Assembly (NCBI GenBank): GCA_951799425.1 | Contig: OX637394.1 | Span: forward strand, 33,020,001 to 33,084,000 | Source of the DNA: Ilex aquifolium | Taxonomy: Eukaryota > Streptophyta > Magnoliopsida > Aquifoliales > Aquifoliaceae | Direction of reading: 5' to 3' | Length of the DNA stretch: 64,000 bases | Shown: positions 12,507 to 25,212 of the stretch, piece after piece | How the letters are laid out: each line of letters starts with the position of its first letter | Numbering within the stretch: the first letter of the stretch is position 1 | The notes under the pieces: model-generated | The model's database searches: none | Told to the model about the DNA's origin: nothing | The model's input: the letters and a program-made list of their open reading frames with translations, nothing else | Program-made: the position numbers and the translations under genes

Positions 12507-14751
12507 TGTAACGCCCCAAAAACCACCCTGGACGACATTACATTCTAAAACCATTTACATAATGAGAGCACTAAGATAATCCATCAATAAGAAAAAAATT
12601 TCATTCATCATCCATAGAATTTACAATATCATCTCAAAAGAATAAGCCAAGCTATGGCCACAATATCAAAAGAATATGTCAAACTATGGCATTTACATCT
12701 CAAAGGATCAAACGTAACTTAGCAGCGGAATAACAAAAGAAAACTAAACTTCACATGATTTCAAAATAAATTCTCAAGTCTAGTACAAAAGAAGCTATGT
12801 CTCTACAGGTCCACCTCGGGATCTAGATTCCCCTCGGGTGGGGCCTCCCAATACCCCGGCTCGTCAACTCCGAGATTCTCCTCTAGCACCAAATCTGAAA
12901 ATGTTTAACTGTAGGGGGTGAGCACTAAGCTCTATAGCAACATTCCTCCCAAACTCGAACAAGGTTTATAAAAGCATATAAAATGGCCGGTCTCATTTCA
13001 CAAATAGCATATATAATCTTTGAAGTAAAACAGGGATATTTTAGAATGGATCTCAAGTTTAAGTAACAACATTAATTTAAATGAACAGTAAAAGAAACCA
13101 AGATCCAACACATATCCATTTCCCAAAATATAAACCATTTTCCCACAAGACCTAGTGGAATCCCATACTCCCACAAGTGCTTGTAGGTAACAATTTTCCA
13201 CAATAATCCAATAATCCATAACTTGAATATCCCACAATCATATGTATATGTATCTCAAACATGATGCGAGGCAAACCCAATGAATCAACACATTGAGTAA
13301 TATCTAGCCCCCCTACACACACACAAATCTTATCAAAGATATCCATCCTTTAGGAAAGGCGTATGTCATACCAATGGCAGTGACGTATCCAACCCAGGTA
13401 TTAGTACACTAACCCTCTGACACGACACCCGTGAGCAATAGCGGTTTAGTCTTACCAAAGCACTAACCCCACTACGAGTGGTAGGAAAAATGTCAACTCA
13501 CACGGAGCAAGCAACACGTCTACCCACTCTACGATATCTCGTCAAAGGCCACCCATGGTCATCCCACACTCATAAGAGATACAATACCAAACCCAATTTC
13601 ACAATTTACAAGTATATCTTAAAAACCCCCAAATCTATCACATGACAATTTCAATAAACAATTACAAAATACAAGAGATCACCACAACATCATTTTATTA
13701 CTCAACACAAAGCACTATGGTTTCAAAATCAATAATAAAGGAAGAATTTAAGAAGAAAAATCATCACTCTCCAAAAACTAGGGTTTTGAAACACAAAAAG
13801 AGATTTCATAGGTATTCAACCCTAACTTTGTTAAAAACATGTAATCTTTGCCCAAAAGACTAAGAGATGATGATTTCATATCATATATATAACATTTAGA
13901 GCAAAAAATACATATATACATAAGCTCTAACCTCGATGTAAGAGAAAGAGAAGAAATCCCCTACCTTGGTGTTCTTGAAATCTAGGGCTTGAATCTTGAA
14001 TCACCCTTAAATCTTGTGTTTTTCCCCTTTGATCTTGAATTTCTCTCTTTCTTTCTTTCTCTCCTAGGGTTCTAAAGTGTTTAGGATGAGAGTGGAGTGA
14101 AGAATGGGGCAAATGAGGGCTTGAGGTGGTGTTTTAAACCCAAAAATCCCGATTTTTTAACTGTTCGGCGAGTGTCAGAGAAAATCGTACCGGTACGGTA
14201 CCGTGCCGGTACTCAGTATCGGTACTCCAAAGCTACTGGAGTCGGGCGTACTGGTACGGTTTGGCAGATTTTTGCTCCGACTTCCAAGGCAGTTTTGACC
14301 CATTTAAAGGTCGAATTGGAAAAGTTTCATGAGATACACTTTTGTAGCCCTAGATGTCTACTATCTACTGTCCAAAGTTCAGATCAATTGGGTATAAGGA
14401 TAAAGAGTTATGACCAAAATACTAGAAGGTGTCCCAACTCCTTTTTACCCAAATTCTCTCTAAGTGTGTTTTCACTCCGGAATAGTTCCTAATTTCCAAT
14501 ACACCCCATATTACCTCTCCCAATGTTTTTCGACCTTCCGGATTCAATGGAGAACTTATTTTGACCTAAAAATATTTAAAAACTTCCATAATCCCTCTTC
14601 TCAAGTTTACACACCTTCGAAACTCAACTTCCCAACCGATTTGTTTGCCTAGTATTTATTCCTACTATTACTACACATATCCACATTTTTTTACAACAAT
14701 TATTTACTATATGTCTATATACATATATAAAAGAAGATGCGGGGTGTTACA
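12507..14751 (-). mobile_element. 5' LTR of element B
   Basis: Complete LTR: plus-strand TGTAACGCCCC at 12,507 to GGGGTGTTACA at 14,751, with the primer site adjoining. Its distal 1.8 kb is nearly the same as 5829-7623, supporting pairing as the two LTRs of one element. It contains clustered GGTACCG/CGGTACG words at 14,187-14,260. It abuts AT satellite at 14,752. Confidence 0.87.
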
Positions 14752-17498
14752 AATATAATGTTAATTTAGAGTTGAGTTAACGAATTAAATGTTTATTTGA
14801 TTAATTTTCATATTACTTTGGTTTGGTGTTGATTTGATAAATTAATTTTTTTTTGGATTATTTTGGATGTTAATTTTGATAAATTGAGTGGTAATTGGAT
14901 GAATTGAATGTCGATTTAGTATTAATTTGATGAATTGAATATTAATTGGATGAATTAAATGTTAATTTGATATTAATTTGATGAATTAAATATTAATTTC
15001 ATAAAATTGAATGTCAATTTAATTGTGTTGGGTTAGATTAGGAACAAAATAAAAATAGTGTTATAGTTTAGGGGTGTAAATATAATTTAAACTAAAACCG
15101 GTCCTAGGAATGGTGGACCGATCGTGTGTATAATTACACTTACTTCTCCTATCATATTACATTTTTATCCCTTTGATATTACACTTTTAACCTTTTGATA
15201 TTATAATTCATCAAATTAACATCCAAACTCATCCAATAAATACTCAATTTGTTAAATCAACAAGTAACATGCAATTAATACTCAATTCATCAAATTTACA
15301 CCAAATTAACATTCAATTCTTCAAATCAACATTTAATTTTACGTAATAAACATTTAATTCATCAACGTAACATTCAATCTCATCCAATTTATATTCAAAT
15401 TCATTCAAGTAACATTCAATTCATAAAATTTTACATCAAAAATCCTCGATTTAAAAAATTAACACCAAAGTAACGTGCAATTTCATCCAATAAACGTTTA
15501 ATTTTTCAAATAAATAACAAATTAACATTCAATTCTTCAAATCAACATTCAATTTCATCTAATAAACATTTAATTCATCAACTTAACATTCAATCACATC
15601 CAATTAATATTCAATTCATCAAATTAACATAAAATTAACATTCAATTCATTTAATTTATATTCAAGTGCATTAAATATACACTCAATTTATCAAATTACC
15701 ATCGTTTATTTATTAATTGAATGTTTATTAGATGAAATGTGATGTTAATTTAGAGTTGAGTTAATGAATTAAATGTTTATTTGATTAATTTTCATATTAC
15801 TTTGGTTTGGTGTTGATTTGATAAATTAAATTTTTTTTGGATTATTTTGGTTGTTAATTTTGATAAATTGAGTGGTAATTGAATGAATTGAATGTCGATT
15901 TAGTATTAATTTGATGAATTAAATATTAATTTCATGAAATTGAATGTTAATTTAATTGTGTTGGGTTAGATTGGGAACAAAATAAAAATAGTGTTATAGT
16001 TTAGGGGTGTAAATATAATTTAAACTAAGACCGGTCCTAGGAATGGTGGACCAATCGTGTGTATAATTATACTTACTTCTCCTATCATATTACACTTTTA
16101 TCCATTTGATATTACACTTTTAACCTTTTGATATTATAATTCATCAAATTAACATCCAAACTCATCCAATAAATACTCAATTTATTAAATCAATAAGTAA
16201 CATGCAATTAATACTCAATTCATCAAATTTACACTAAATTAACATTCAATTTTTCAAATCAACATTTAATTTTACCTAATAAACATTTAATTAATCAACG
16301 TAACATTCAATCTCATCCAATTTATATTCAAATTCATTCAAGTAACATTCAATTCATAAAATTAACATCGAAAATTCTCGATTTAACAAATTAACACCAA
16401 AGTAACGTGCAATTTTATCCAATAAACGTTTAATTATTCAAATAAATAACAAATTAATATTCAATTCTTCAAATCAACATTCAATTTCATCTAATAAACA
16501 TTTAATTCATCAACTTAACATTCAAATTATCATATTAACACCAAATTAAAATTCAAGTCATCAAATTAATATTTAATTCATTAAATTAACATTCAATTCA
16601 TCAAATTAAAATATAAAATCATCTAATAAAGATTTAATTCATCAAATCAATACCAAATTAACATTCAATTTAACAAATTAACATTTCATTTCGAATAATA
16701 AACATTCAATTCATTAAATTAACATTTAAATTAACTATTTAATATTCAATTCATCAAATTAACACCAAATTAACTTTCAATTCTTCAAATCAACACCAAA
16801 CTAACATTCAATTCATCAAATTAACACAAAATTAATATTCAATTCATTAAATTCACATTCAATTCTATCTAATAAACATTTAATTCATCAAACTAACCTA
16901 ACATTCAATTTATCAAATATATATTCAAATTCATCCAATTTACACTCAATTCATCAAATTAACATCCAAAATCATCTAATAAAAATTCAATTTATTAAAC
17001 CAACACCAATGTAATATAAAAATTCATTGAATAAATATTTAATTCATCAAAACAACACTAAATTAGCATTCAATTCAACAAATTAACATTTCATTTTGTA
17101 TAATAAACATTTAGTTCATAAAATTAACATTGAAATTAACTATTTAAAATTAAATTCATCAAATTAAGATTCAATTTCATCCAATTAATATTCAATTCAT
17201 CAAATTATCACCAAATTAATATTCACTTCTTCAAATTAACACTAAATTAACTTTGAATTCATAAAATTAACACAACATTAATACTCAATTCATCAAACTC
17301 ACATTCAATTCCATCTAATAAATAATTAATTCATCAAATTAACTTAACATTCAATTCATCAAATAAATATTAAATTAATCAAATTAATACTAAATTAACA
17401 TTCAATTCATCCAATTTATATTCAAAATCATCCAATTAAAACTCAATTCATCAAATTAACATCCAAAATCATCTAATAAAATTCAATTTATCAAACCA
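14752..17498. repeat. AT-rich satellite, left outer block
   Basis: Imperfect tandem array of words such as ATTCAATTCATCAAATTAAC and its complement; no coding potential. Polarity switches: complement orientation at about 14,760-15,060 and 15,720-16,020, direct orientation elsewhere. Segments 14,760-15,700 and 15,745-16,500 are two copies of a longer period (about 985 bp). A conserved non-satellite module (contains CCGGTCCTAGGAATGGTGGA) sits at about 15,023-15,210 and 15,957-16,142. The left palindrome arm begins inside this block at 15,236. Confidence 0.93.
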
Positions 17499-17503
17499 AC
17501 ACC

Positions 17504-20488
17504 TGTGACACCCCAAAATTCGGGGGTCCGTTGATTACCCATCAACCCGCAGAATACCTGTAGATACCTAGTATCTTGATATCACACTGTTATGCCCCAT
17601 TTACCGGGGTCCATAACTTAACGAAATTTGGGCAGAGTCTCCTTTGTATGGGGAGCTCTACCCAATACCCAACCTGTGCAATACACAATTACCAGACCCA
17701 TCCGAGGTCAAATATAAAACAATGGCCGCACCGGGTCCATGTATAAGTAAACATTGGCCACACTGGGTCCAATTAACCATACTTAAATCAAAACATGAAA
17801 GGCTAATCTAACAATAGTCTTTATAAGTTCTATTACAATTATTTTACGCATTACATGCCCCAAAATATAGTTTCTAACATGTAATTACACAAAACATTAA
17901 GTAAAGCCACATGCGGCTTTCTTCAAGCATGAGGGTCCAAAATGGAGCCATCCGCTGGTGTATCTCTCCCACCTGAAATGTGTTCCCGTATAGGGTGAGC
18001 CAACGCCCAGTAGAGAAATTCCTACAGAGGCTACTCCTCAACCTATATGCACATGAAATGTTCACATGCAACATCCATAATTTCCATAACCATTCCAATC
18101 AAGAATGCAATTCAATGATGGAATGCCATTAAGCCATGCCATGAATGAGATGAAATCCACTCATGTACATCCAACCCGAGTCCACCCCGACTCTCTTTAC
18201 ATGCCAATGCCATGTATGTTAAACCGGGCTACCTAAGCCCCATGAATGAGATGAGACTCATGTACTCGACCCGAGCCCTTCCCGGCTCCCACACACACAA
18301 TGCGAATGCCAATGTGTACCACATGCTATGAGTGAGATGAGACTCAATCATGTAACACAACCCGAGTCCTTCCCGACTCCCACAACACAATGCAATGTGT
18401 AATGAACCCGTCTTCGACGGAAAATATGATACTCATTGGATGAGTATATTTTATATCAAAATCTTGTGTCTTGTTGGGCAACGAATTTTGGAATTACACC
18501 GCCGGTTCCGTACACCATGTCACTTTTCTGGAATTTCACCTCAGGGGAGTGACTGAACCAAGTGATTCCGGGTCTTTCACCCGAGGAAGTCGCCATGCCC
18601 CTTCTTGCTATACCCAGACACAAGTTTTACTTATGCAATGCAACCATGCGACTCAAAAAGGATCGTCGATCCACTTTTCTCCCGAGTCCACATATCAAGC
18701 ACCAAACAAGGTGTTGATTAACCATGCACCACCTACACATGCCTCCACTAATGACTAATGTCCATGAATGGAGTTACCAATGTCATGCTCTATATGCAAT
18801 AATGCCAATGAGCAATTTCCATGACCATATGCATTTAATACCACATAGATTGTGGTACAACACCCATGCACAACATCCTTATGACACAATGTCCATGTAT
18901 GTGATGTTCCCGTACATATGTAGTGTAATGACCCATTGCTTCTCTCATGCAAGGTTCATATGTAATGAATGACATATGAACTGTCTCTACCACATTCCAA
19001 CATATGGTATTAACAACAACCATGCACACACACACACACCACTCATGATGTGAATTCCCCGTGCATACGTACATATGCAATGTAATGAACCATTGCTTCT
19101 CTCATGCAAGGTTCATATGTAATGCATGCCATATGGACTAAATTAACATAATCAATTCCATTCCATGGCAATTTACATTATAAACGTATAAATTCCATGC
19201 TTCATCACAACAATTGATATATCAAAATATATATCTGACATTCACAATTTCAACATAAATCATATCGTACACATATGATTTTCATTTACCACATAAGGCA
19301 TAACATGTTATTTATCATATAACAATTTCAATCCATTTAGGTATTTTGTCAAACACCTTCAAGGCAAACAACATGGTAACACATATCATGCCCAATTTCC
19401 ACATAATTCAAGAAATTCCAATAAGCAATTTCTACATACCCATTTAGGATAAAATTATTTTACCTAAATTCCACCAATAGGCAAGTGTAATTTTCTAACA
19501 ACCTACCCACCATCTTCATTATTCCATAACCATATACATATAAATATATGTATACATAGGTCAATATATATAGATATACATATATATATATATATATATC
19601 CAGCCCATTTATCATAGGCATTTCTAGGTAAGAAATCAACCCAAGTAGGAGAACCCCTACCTCTTGTAGCGTGAGAATCCCGTAGGAAGCTCCCAAGACC
19701 CGAAAACCCAACTCGAAGCTTGATTTTTCCAAATCCCGATTTTTCACCTTCGGTGAAAAACTTCATTTTTGGTACCCACGCGTAGCCCTCGTCGACGTGA
19801 TCACTTCTCCCTTCTAGCTCGATGGAATCCGAGCAAAGAAATACACTCGAATCTTGATTTTCGTACACCCCCACCCGTTCACCTTCGGTGAAACTTGTTG
19901 TTTTTGGTACCCACGCATAGCCCTCGTCGCGTAGATGAACTTTGCCTTTTGAATCGACGAATTCCGACGGACGAAACTCCCGGAATCGGAGAAACAAGTT
20001 TGGATTTTTCACTTTTTTTCTCTCCTCCTCACCCACGTTTTCTCACTGGTTTTCAGCTCAAAAATTCTGAAGAAAATCAGATTTTTACCGATATTTATAG
20101 GCAAAAATGTGCGGTCCACATCGCACCGCATATTTTCGACTTTCGGGTCCGTTTTTCGTCCCGAAACGATTCATTAAGTCTTGGATTAAGTCCAAATTAA
20201 TTTTATTGGAACTTTAATCCAATTATAAGGAAATTTTATAAAATCCATTATTGGGGACCTTTAAAATTACATTCGCCACGCAGTCGCCTCGAACGACGTG
20301 CAAAAATCCGACTATCTCGGAATTCGACGAAATTTCTAGTGATTACTAGATTTCGCGTTGCGAATCCAATGGCGCACTCCGTTTCCTCATCCGAGGTCTA
20401 GAACATGATTATTTCAAATACGCATAAGGGTGGAGAATTACCATTTTGCCCTTTTTCAGAAAAAATTCAAATTTTCCCGAGTTTTACA
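17504..20488 (-). mobile_element. Solo LTR C (3.0 kb) with 5-bp TSD
   Basis: Bounded by TGTGACACCCC at 17,504 and GGGTTTTGCA-type terminus ending GAGTTTTACA at 20,488, flanked by ACACC on both sides (17,499-17,503 and 20,489-20,493). No internal region is present, so it is a recombination-derived solo LTR in the AT satellite. On the minus strand it carries TATAAATA, two copies of a conserved 60-bp block (see C'), a stem-loop at 17,630-17,663 and about three imperfect copies of a GAGATGAGACTCA/CCCGAGTCC module at 18,150-18,380. The short TA microsatellite near 19,575-19,600 is much longer in the mirror copy. Confidence 0.95.
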
Positions 20489-20493
20489 ACACC

Positions 20494-22340
20494 AATGTAA
20501 TATAGAAATTTATTGAATAAACATTTAAATATATTGTAATATGTAATATGTTATAGTGTTATAGTGTTATGGGAACAAAATAAAAATAGTGTTATAGTTT
20601 AGGGGTGTAAGTGTAATTTAAACTAAGACCGGTCCTAGGAATGGTGGATCGATCGTGTGTATAATTACACTTACTTATCCTATCATATTACATTTTTATC
20701 CCTTTGATATTACACTTTTAACCTTTTGATATTATAATTCATCAAATTAACATCCAAAATCATCCAATAAATATTCAATTTATTAAATCAACAATTAACA
20801 TGCAATTTCATCAATTTAATACTCAATTCATCAAATTTACACCAAATTAACATTCAATTCTTCAAATCAACATTTAATTTTACCTAATAAACATTTAATT
20901 CATTAAATTAACATTAAAATTCAACTAATAAACATTTAAATTAACATTAAAATTCAACTAATAAACATTTAATTCATCAACGTAACATTCAATCTCATCC
21001 AATTTATATTCAAATTCATTCAATTAACATTCAATTCATAAAATTAACATCGAAAATCCTCGATTTAACAAATTAACACCAAAGTAACGTGCAATTTCAT
21101 CTAATAAACGTTTAATTTTTCAAATAAATAACAAATTAACATTCAATTCTTCAATTCAACATTCAATTTCATCTAATAAACATTTAATTCATCAACTTGA
21201 TAGTCAATCACATCCAATTAATATTAAATTCATCAAATGAACATTCAATTCATCTAATTTATATTCAAATTCATTAAATTAACACTCAATTTATCAAATT
21301 AGCATCGAAAATCATTCAATAAAAGTTCAATTTAACAAATCAACATCAAAGTAACATAGAGTTACATCCAATAAACATTTAATTCATCAAATCAATACTA
21401 AATTAATATTCAATTCAACAAATTAACATTCAATTTCATCTAATAACATTTAATATTCAATTCATCAAATTTATACCAAATAAACATTCAAATCATCATA
21501 TTAACACCAAATTAAAATTCAATTCTTCAAATTAATATTTAATTCATTAAATTAACATTCAATTCATCAAATTAAAATATAAAATCATCTAATAAAGATT
21601 TAAATCATCAAATCAATACCAAATTAACATTCAATTTAACAAATTAACATTTCATTTCGAATAATAAACATTCAATTCATTAAATTAACTATTTAACATT
21701 CAATTCATCAAATTAACACCGAATTAACTTTCAATTCTTCAAATCAACACCAAACTAACATTCAATTCATCAAATTAATACAAAATTAATATTCAATTCA
21801 TTAAATTCGCATTCAATCCTGACCCCTAAAAAAAATGTTCACTTACATTAGAACGAGTCAAGACTTGGATCACTAAGGTAAGCAACGGAGGATTATCAAA
21901 GACAAAGTCAGCAAAAGAGTTTCACATCGCGGACTCAGCAGGGAAGGCAAGACCAGTAACCACAGTGAAAGAGATGGAGGGAAGGCAAGACCAGTAACCA
22001 GTCGTTTAGGCGGGAAAGTGGACCACAATATTCACAATGAAAAAATATATATATATTGTAATATGTTATAGTGTTATGGGAACAAAATAAAAATAGTGTT
22101 ATAGTTTAAGGGTGTAAGTGTAATTTAAACTAAGACAGGTTCTTGGAATGGTGGACCGATCTGTGTATAATTACAATTACTTATCCTATTATATTACACT
22201 TTTATCCCTTTGATATTACACTTTTAACTTTTTGATATTATAATTCATCAAATTAACATCCAAAATCATCCAATAAATATTCAATTTATTAAATTAACAA
22301 TTAACATGCAATTTCATCAATTTAATACTCAATTCATCAA
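20494..22340. repeat. AT-rich satellite between LTR C and minisatellite
   Basis: Same ATTCAATTCATCAAATTAAC-type satellite. Two copies of the CCGGTCCTAGGAATGG-containing module occur at about 20,560-20,750 and 22,065-22,248 (the second decayed to CAGGTTCTTGGAATGG). A non-satellite insert lies at about 21,820-22,040. No genes. Confidence 0.92.
21820..22040. other. Non-satellite insert of unknown origin
   Basis: About 220 bp of higher-GC sequence starting TGACCCCTAAAAAAAATG within AT satellite, containing two copies of GGAAGGCAAGACCAGTAACC about 40 bp apart. No recognisable domain or terminal repeat. Mirror copy at about 56,726-56,946. Confidence 0.6.
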
Positions 22341-22678
22341 TTATGGGTAATAGTTCCAACTTTTTTGGTAAGGGTTCCAACTGTTGGGGTAGGGGTTCCA
22401 ACTCTTGGGGGAGGGGTTCTAACTTTTTTGGGTAGGGGTACCAATTTTTTTTGGGTAGGGGTTCCAACTTTTTTGGGTAGGGGTTCCAACTCTTGGGAGA
22501 GGGGTTCCAACTTTTTTGGGTAGGGGTTCCAACTTTTTTGGATAGAGGTTCCAACTTTTTTGGGTAAGGGTTCCAACTTTTATACGTAGTGGTCCCAACT
22601 TTTTTGGGCAAGGGTTCCAACTTTTGGGGGGGTTCTAACTTTTTTGGGTTTGGGTTCCAACTCTTGGGGAAGGGGTTC
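22341..22678. repeat. 22-bp minisatellite, outer part (left arm)
   Basis: GGTTCCAAC-based array, interrupted at 22,678 by insertion of element D; it resumes at 32,614 after the duplicated GGTTC. Mirror block 56,072-56,425 has one extra unit. Confidence 0.95.
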
Positions 22679-25118
22679 TGTGACGCCCCAAATTTCCGGG
22701 GGTCCTTTATTCACCGTTGATAAACCCATCAACCAGCGGAAATACCCGTGAATGTCGCTTAACCAGACACCACGTCACCACATTCCCTTTACCGGGACTT
22801 ATAATTATATGTAAAAGAATCACAAGTCTAACTTCTTTTGGTTGGTTGACCCATCCGAGGTCAAATATGCCACCATTGGTATCCTATTATTGTTCAATTA
22901 TAACCTTTAAAGGAAGGAAACAATAGCCCAAGGGTTTGGCAAACAAAATTAAAATTTCAGAAAAATTTTGGAGGGCGTACCGGTACGGTATGCCCACTGG
23001 ACCTCGGCGTACCGGTACGCGTACCGGTACGCTCTACCTTCTGGCTGTCGCCGTACCGGTACGGTTCTACCACTTTTGCCTTTTTCCTCTGTTTTTCACT
23101 TCCAATCCATTCAACACACATCTTTTCCATCCAACACATATTTAATTAAGTTTTTCCCATAAAACATGATACATATAAATTCTATTACAAACATTTATAT
23201 GAATTTACATACCAAAACCAAGTTTTTATAATAATTTTACAAAAAACTCAAAATAAAGCCACATTCCGGCTTTCTTCAACCTTGGGGCTCGAAATGGGAG
23301 CCGTCCGCCGGTGTGAACCCAGCACCTGAAATATTTTTCCCACAAAGGGTGAGCCACGCTCAATAGGGTATCTCCTAATGAGGCTACTCCCCAACCTAAA
23401 TGCATATGAAATGCTCACATGCCACAAAACAACAACTCATAACATTCCAAGCAAAGAAATATATTCGATGATGGAATTTGCAATGCCATGCTATGAAATG
23501 AGGTGAGACCCACTCATGCGTATCAACTGAGCCCTTCCCGGCTCCTCTACACATGCAAGTGCCAATGTGTACCAATCCGTCATTTATGTTGCACATCAAA
23601 TGACCTTTCATTCTAGGGTCTATATAGGGGTGGATGTTCATGGACTCACACCAAAGGTCACCCAACCTACACGGAATTCATGGACTTCCACCAACGGTTC
23701 CGCGTACACCGACACACTTTATGGGCTCTTATACCAACGGAGTGCGTATCCAATCACCGGGTCTCTCACCCGAGGGATAGTCTAGCCCTTCTTGCTACCC
23801 CAACCCTATCAACATATAAACCATGCGACTCGACTAGGTCATCGACCCATATTACCCGAGCCCACTCGTCATCCACCACGCGTGGTGAAGACAACCACCA
23901 TGCACACACACCCACTAAATGCGATGTTCCCGTGCATATGCAATGTGATGCTCCATTGCAACAATATTACCATGTTCAATATGCTATGAGGAACACATGA
24001 ACATTCCAATCACATTTTACATATTTCATGGCAAAATTACATCATAAGCATATAATTTCCATAATTCTCTACAATGTCAATATATTATAACATGTATACA
24101 TATACCAACATTTTATCTTGAATAACATCCAAGCATGTCATCAAAAAATCAAGTAATAGCACACTTTAATTCTCATGGCATAATATAAGCACATAGCATG
24201 CCCACAATTCACATAATCCAAGAATTTCATTGGGTCAATCCCATATACCCAATTCTAGAAATTTCATTTAAAAATTTCTAATTACCAACCCAATTAGAAT
24301 TGATCTTTACCCATTTCAATACCTATTTCAACACATTACCAACAATAGGCAAGAGATATACAATCTATCATCCTACCCATTTCATAAAAACATCCTAGGT
24401 TTGGAATAAACCTTAGTAGGAGGGAACCCTACCTCTTGTAGCGTGTAGAATCGTCGTGGGAAGCTCCTAGAACTCAAAGCAAGCTTGAATCATCCACTTC
24501 CAACTTTTCGGCCTCCCAACGTTCGATGAAAGCCGTCGTTTTTGGTACCCACGCGTAGCCCTCGACGCGTAGAGCAACTCTTGTTCTTGGCCCGAGTCGA
24601 TTTGAGCGCTAGAACGGAGTAGATCATAGAGAGAAGGTGGAGTGTTTCTCTCTTTTCCCTCTCTTCTCAATTGGCTGAACAATCAGCTGACACAATGGGG
24701 AAAAATCTAATTTTTTCCCCCTATTTATATTTTAGAATACTTGGCCCACAATTGGCCACACGTCCTATTTAATTTCGGGTCCGTTTTAATCCCGAAACGA
24801 CTAAATTTCGCTCCGGTTCAAGTTCGAATTTTTTTTATTTCAACTTGCCTCTAATATTTCCCCAAACTTTAAAATTTTATAAAAATTTCGTGTACGGGGT
24901 CACCCGAGGCCCGTTCGTCTCGTAAAACGCGAAAAATCCGACTATCTCGGAATTCAACGAAATTTGACAGGGTAATTAGATTTCGCGAGACGAATCCAAC
25001 GGTGATGTCTGTTTCGTCATCCGAGCTCTAGAAAATTTCAGGTTTACAACCTGTACCATAGTGGCAATTTACCATTTTGCCCTTTTTCACAAAAGTTCAA
25101 ATTTTCTCGGGTTTTACA
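22679..25118 (-). mobile_element. 3' LTR of element D (left)
   Basis: 2440 bp, plus-strand TGTGACGCCCC to GGGTTTTACA. Three clusters of CGTACCGGTACG lie at 22,976-23,063; here the doubled copy is at the middle site, a configuration also found in the 3' LTR of D' but not in either 5' LTR. Confidence 0.95.
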
Positions 25119-25135
25119 TTCTTCCCCCCTTAAAA
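25119..25135 (-). other. Polypurine tract of element D (left)
   Basis: Minus-strand TTTTAAGGGGGGAAGAA immediately before the 3' LTR terminus TGTAAAAC. Confidence 0.88.
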
Positions 25136-25212
25136 GAATTTCGTCCCCGAAATTCACACACTCATGCACATACAACCACATGCATATGCAGCAGTCGTAT
25201 AATACTAAATGA

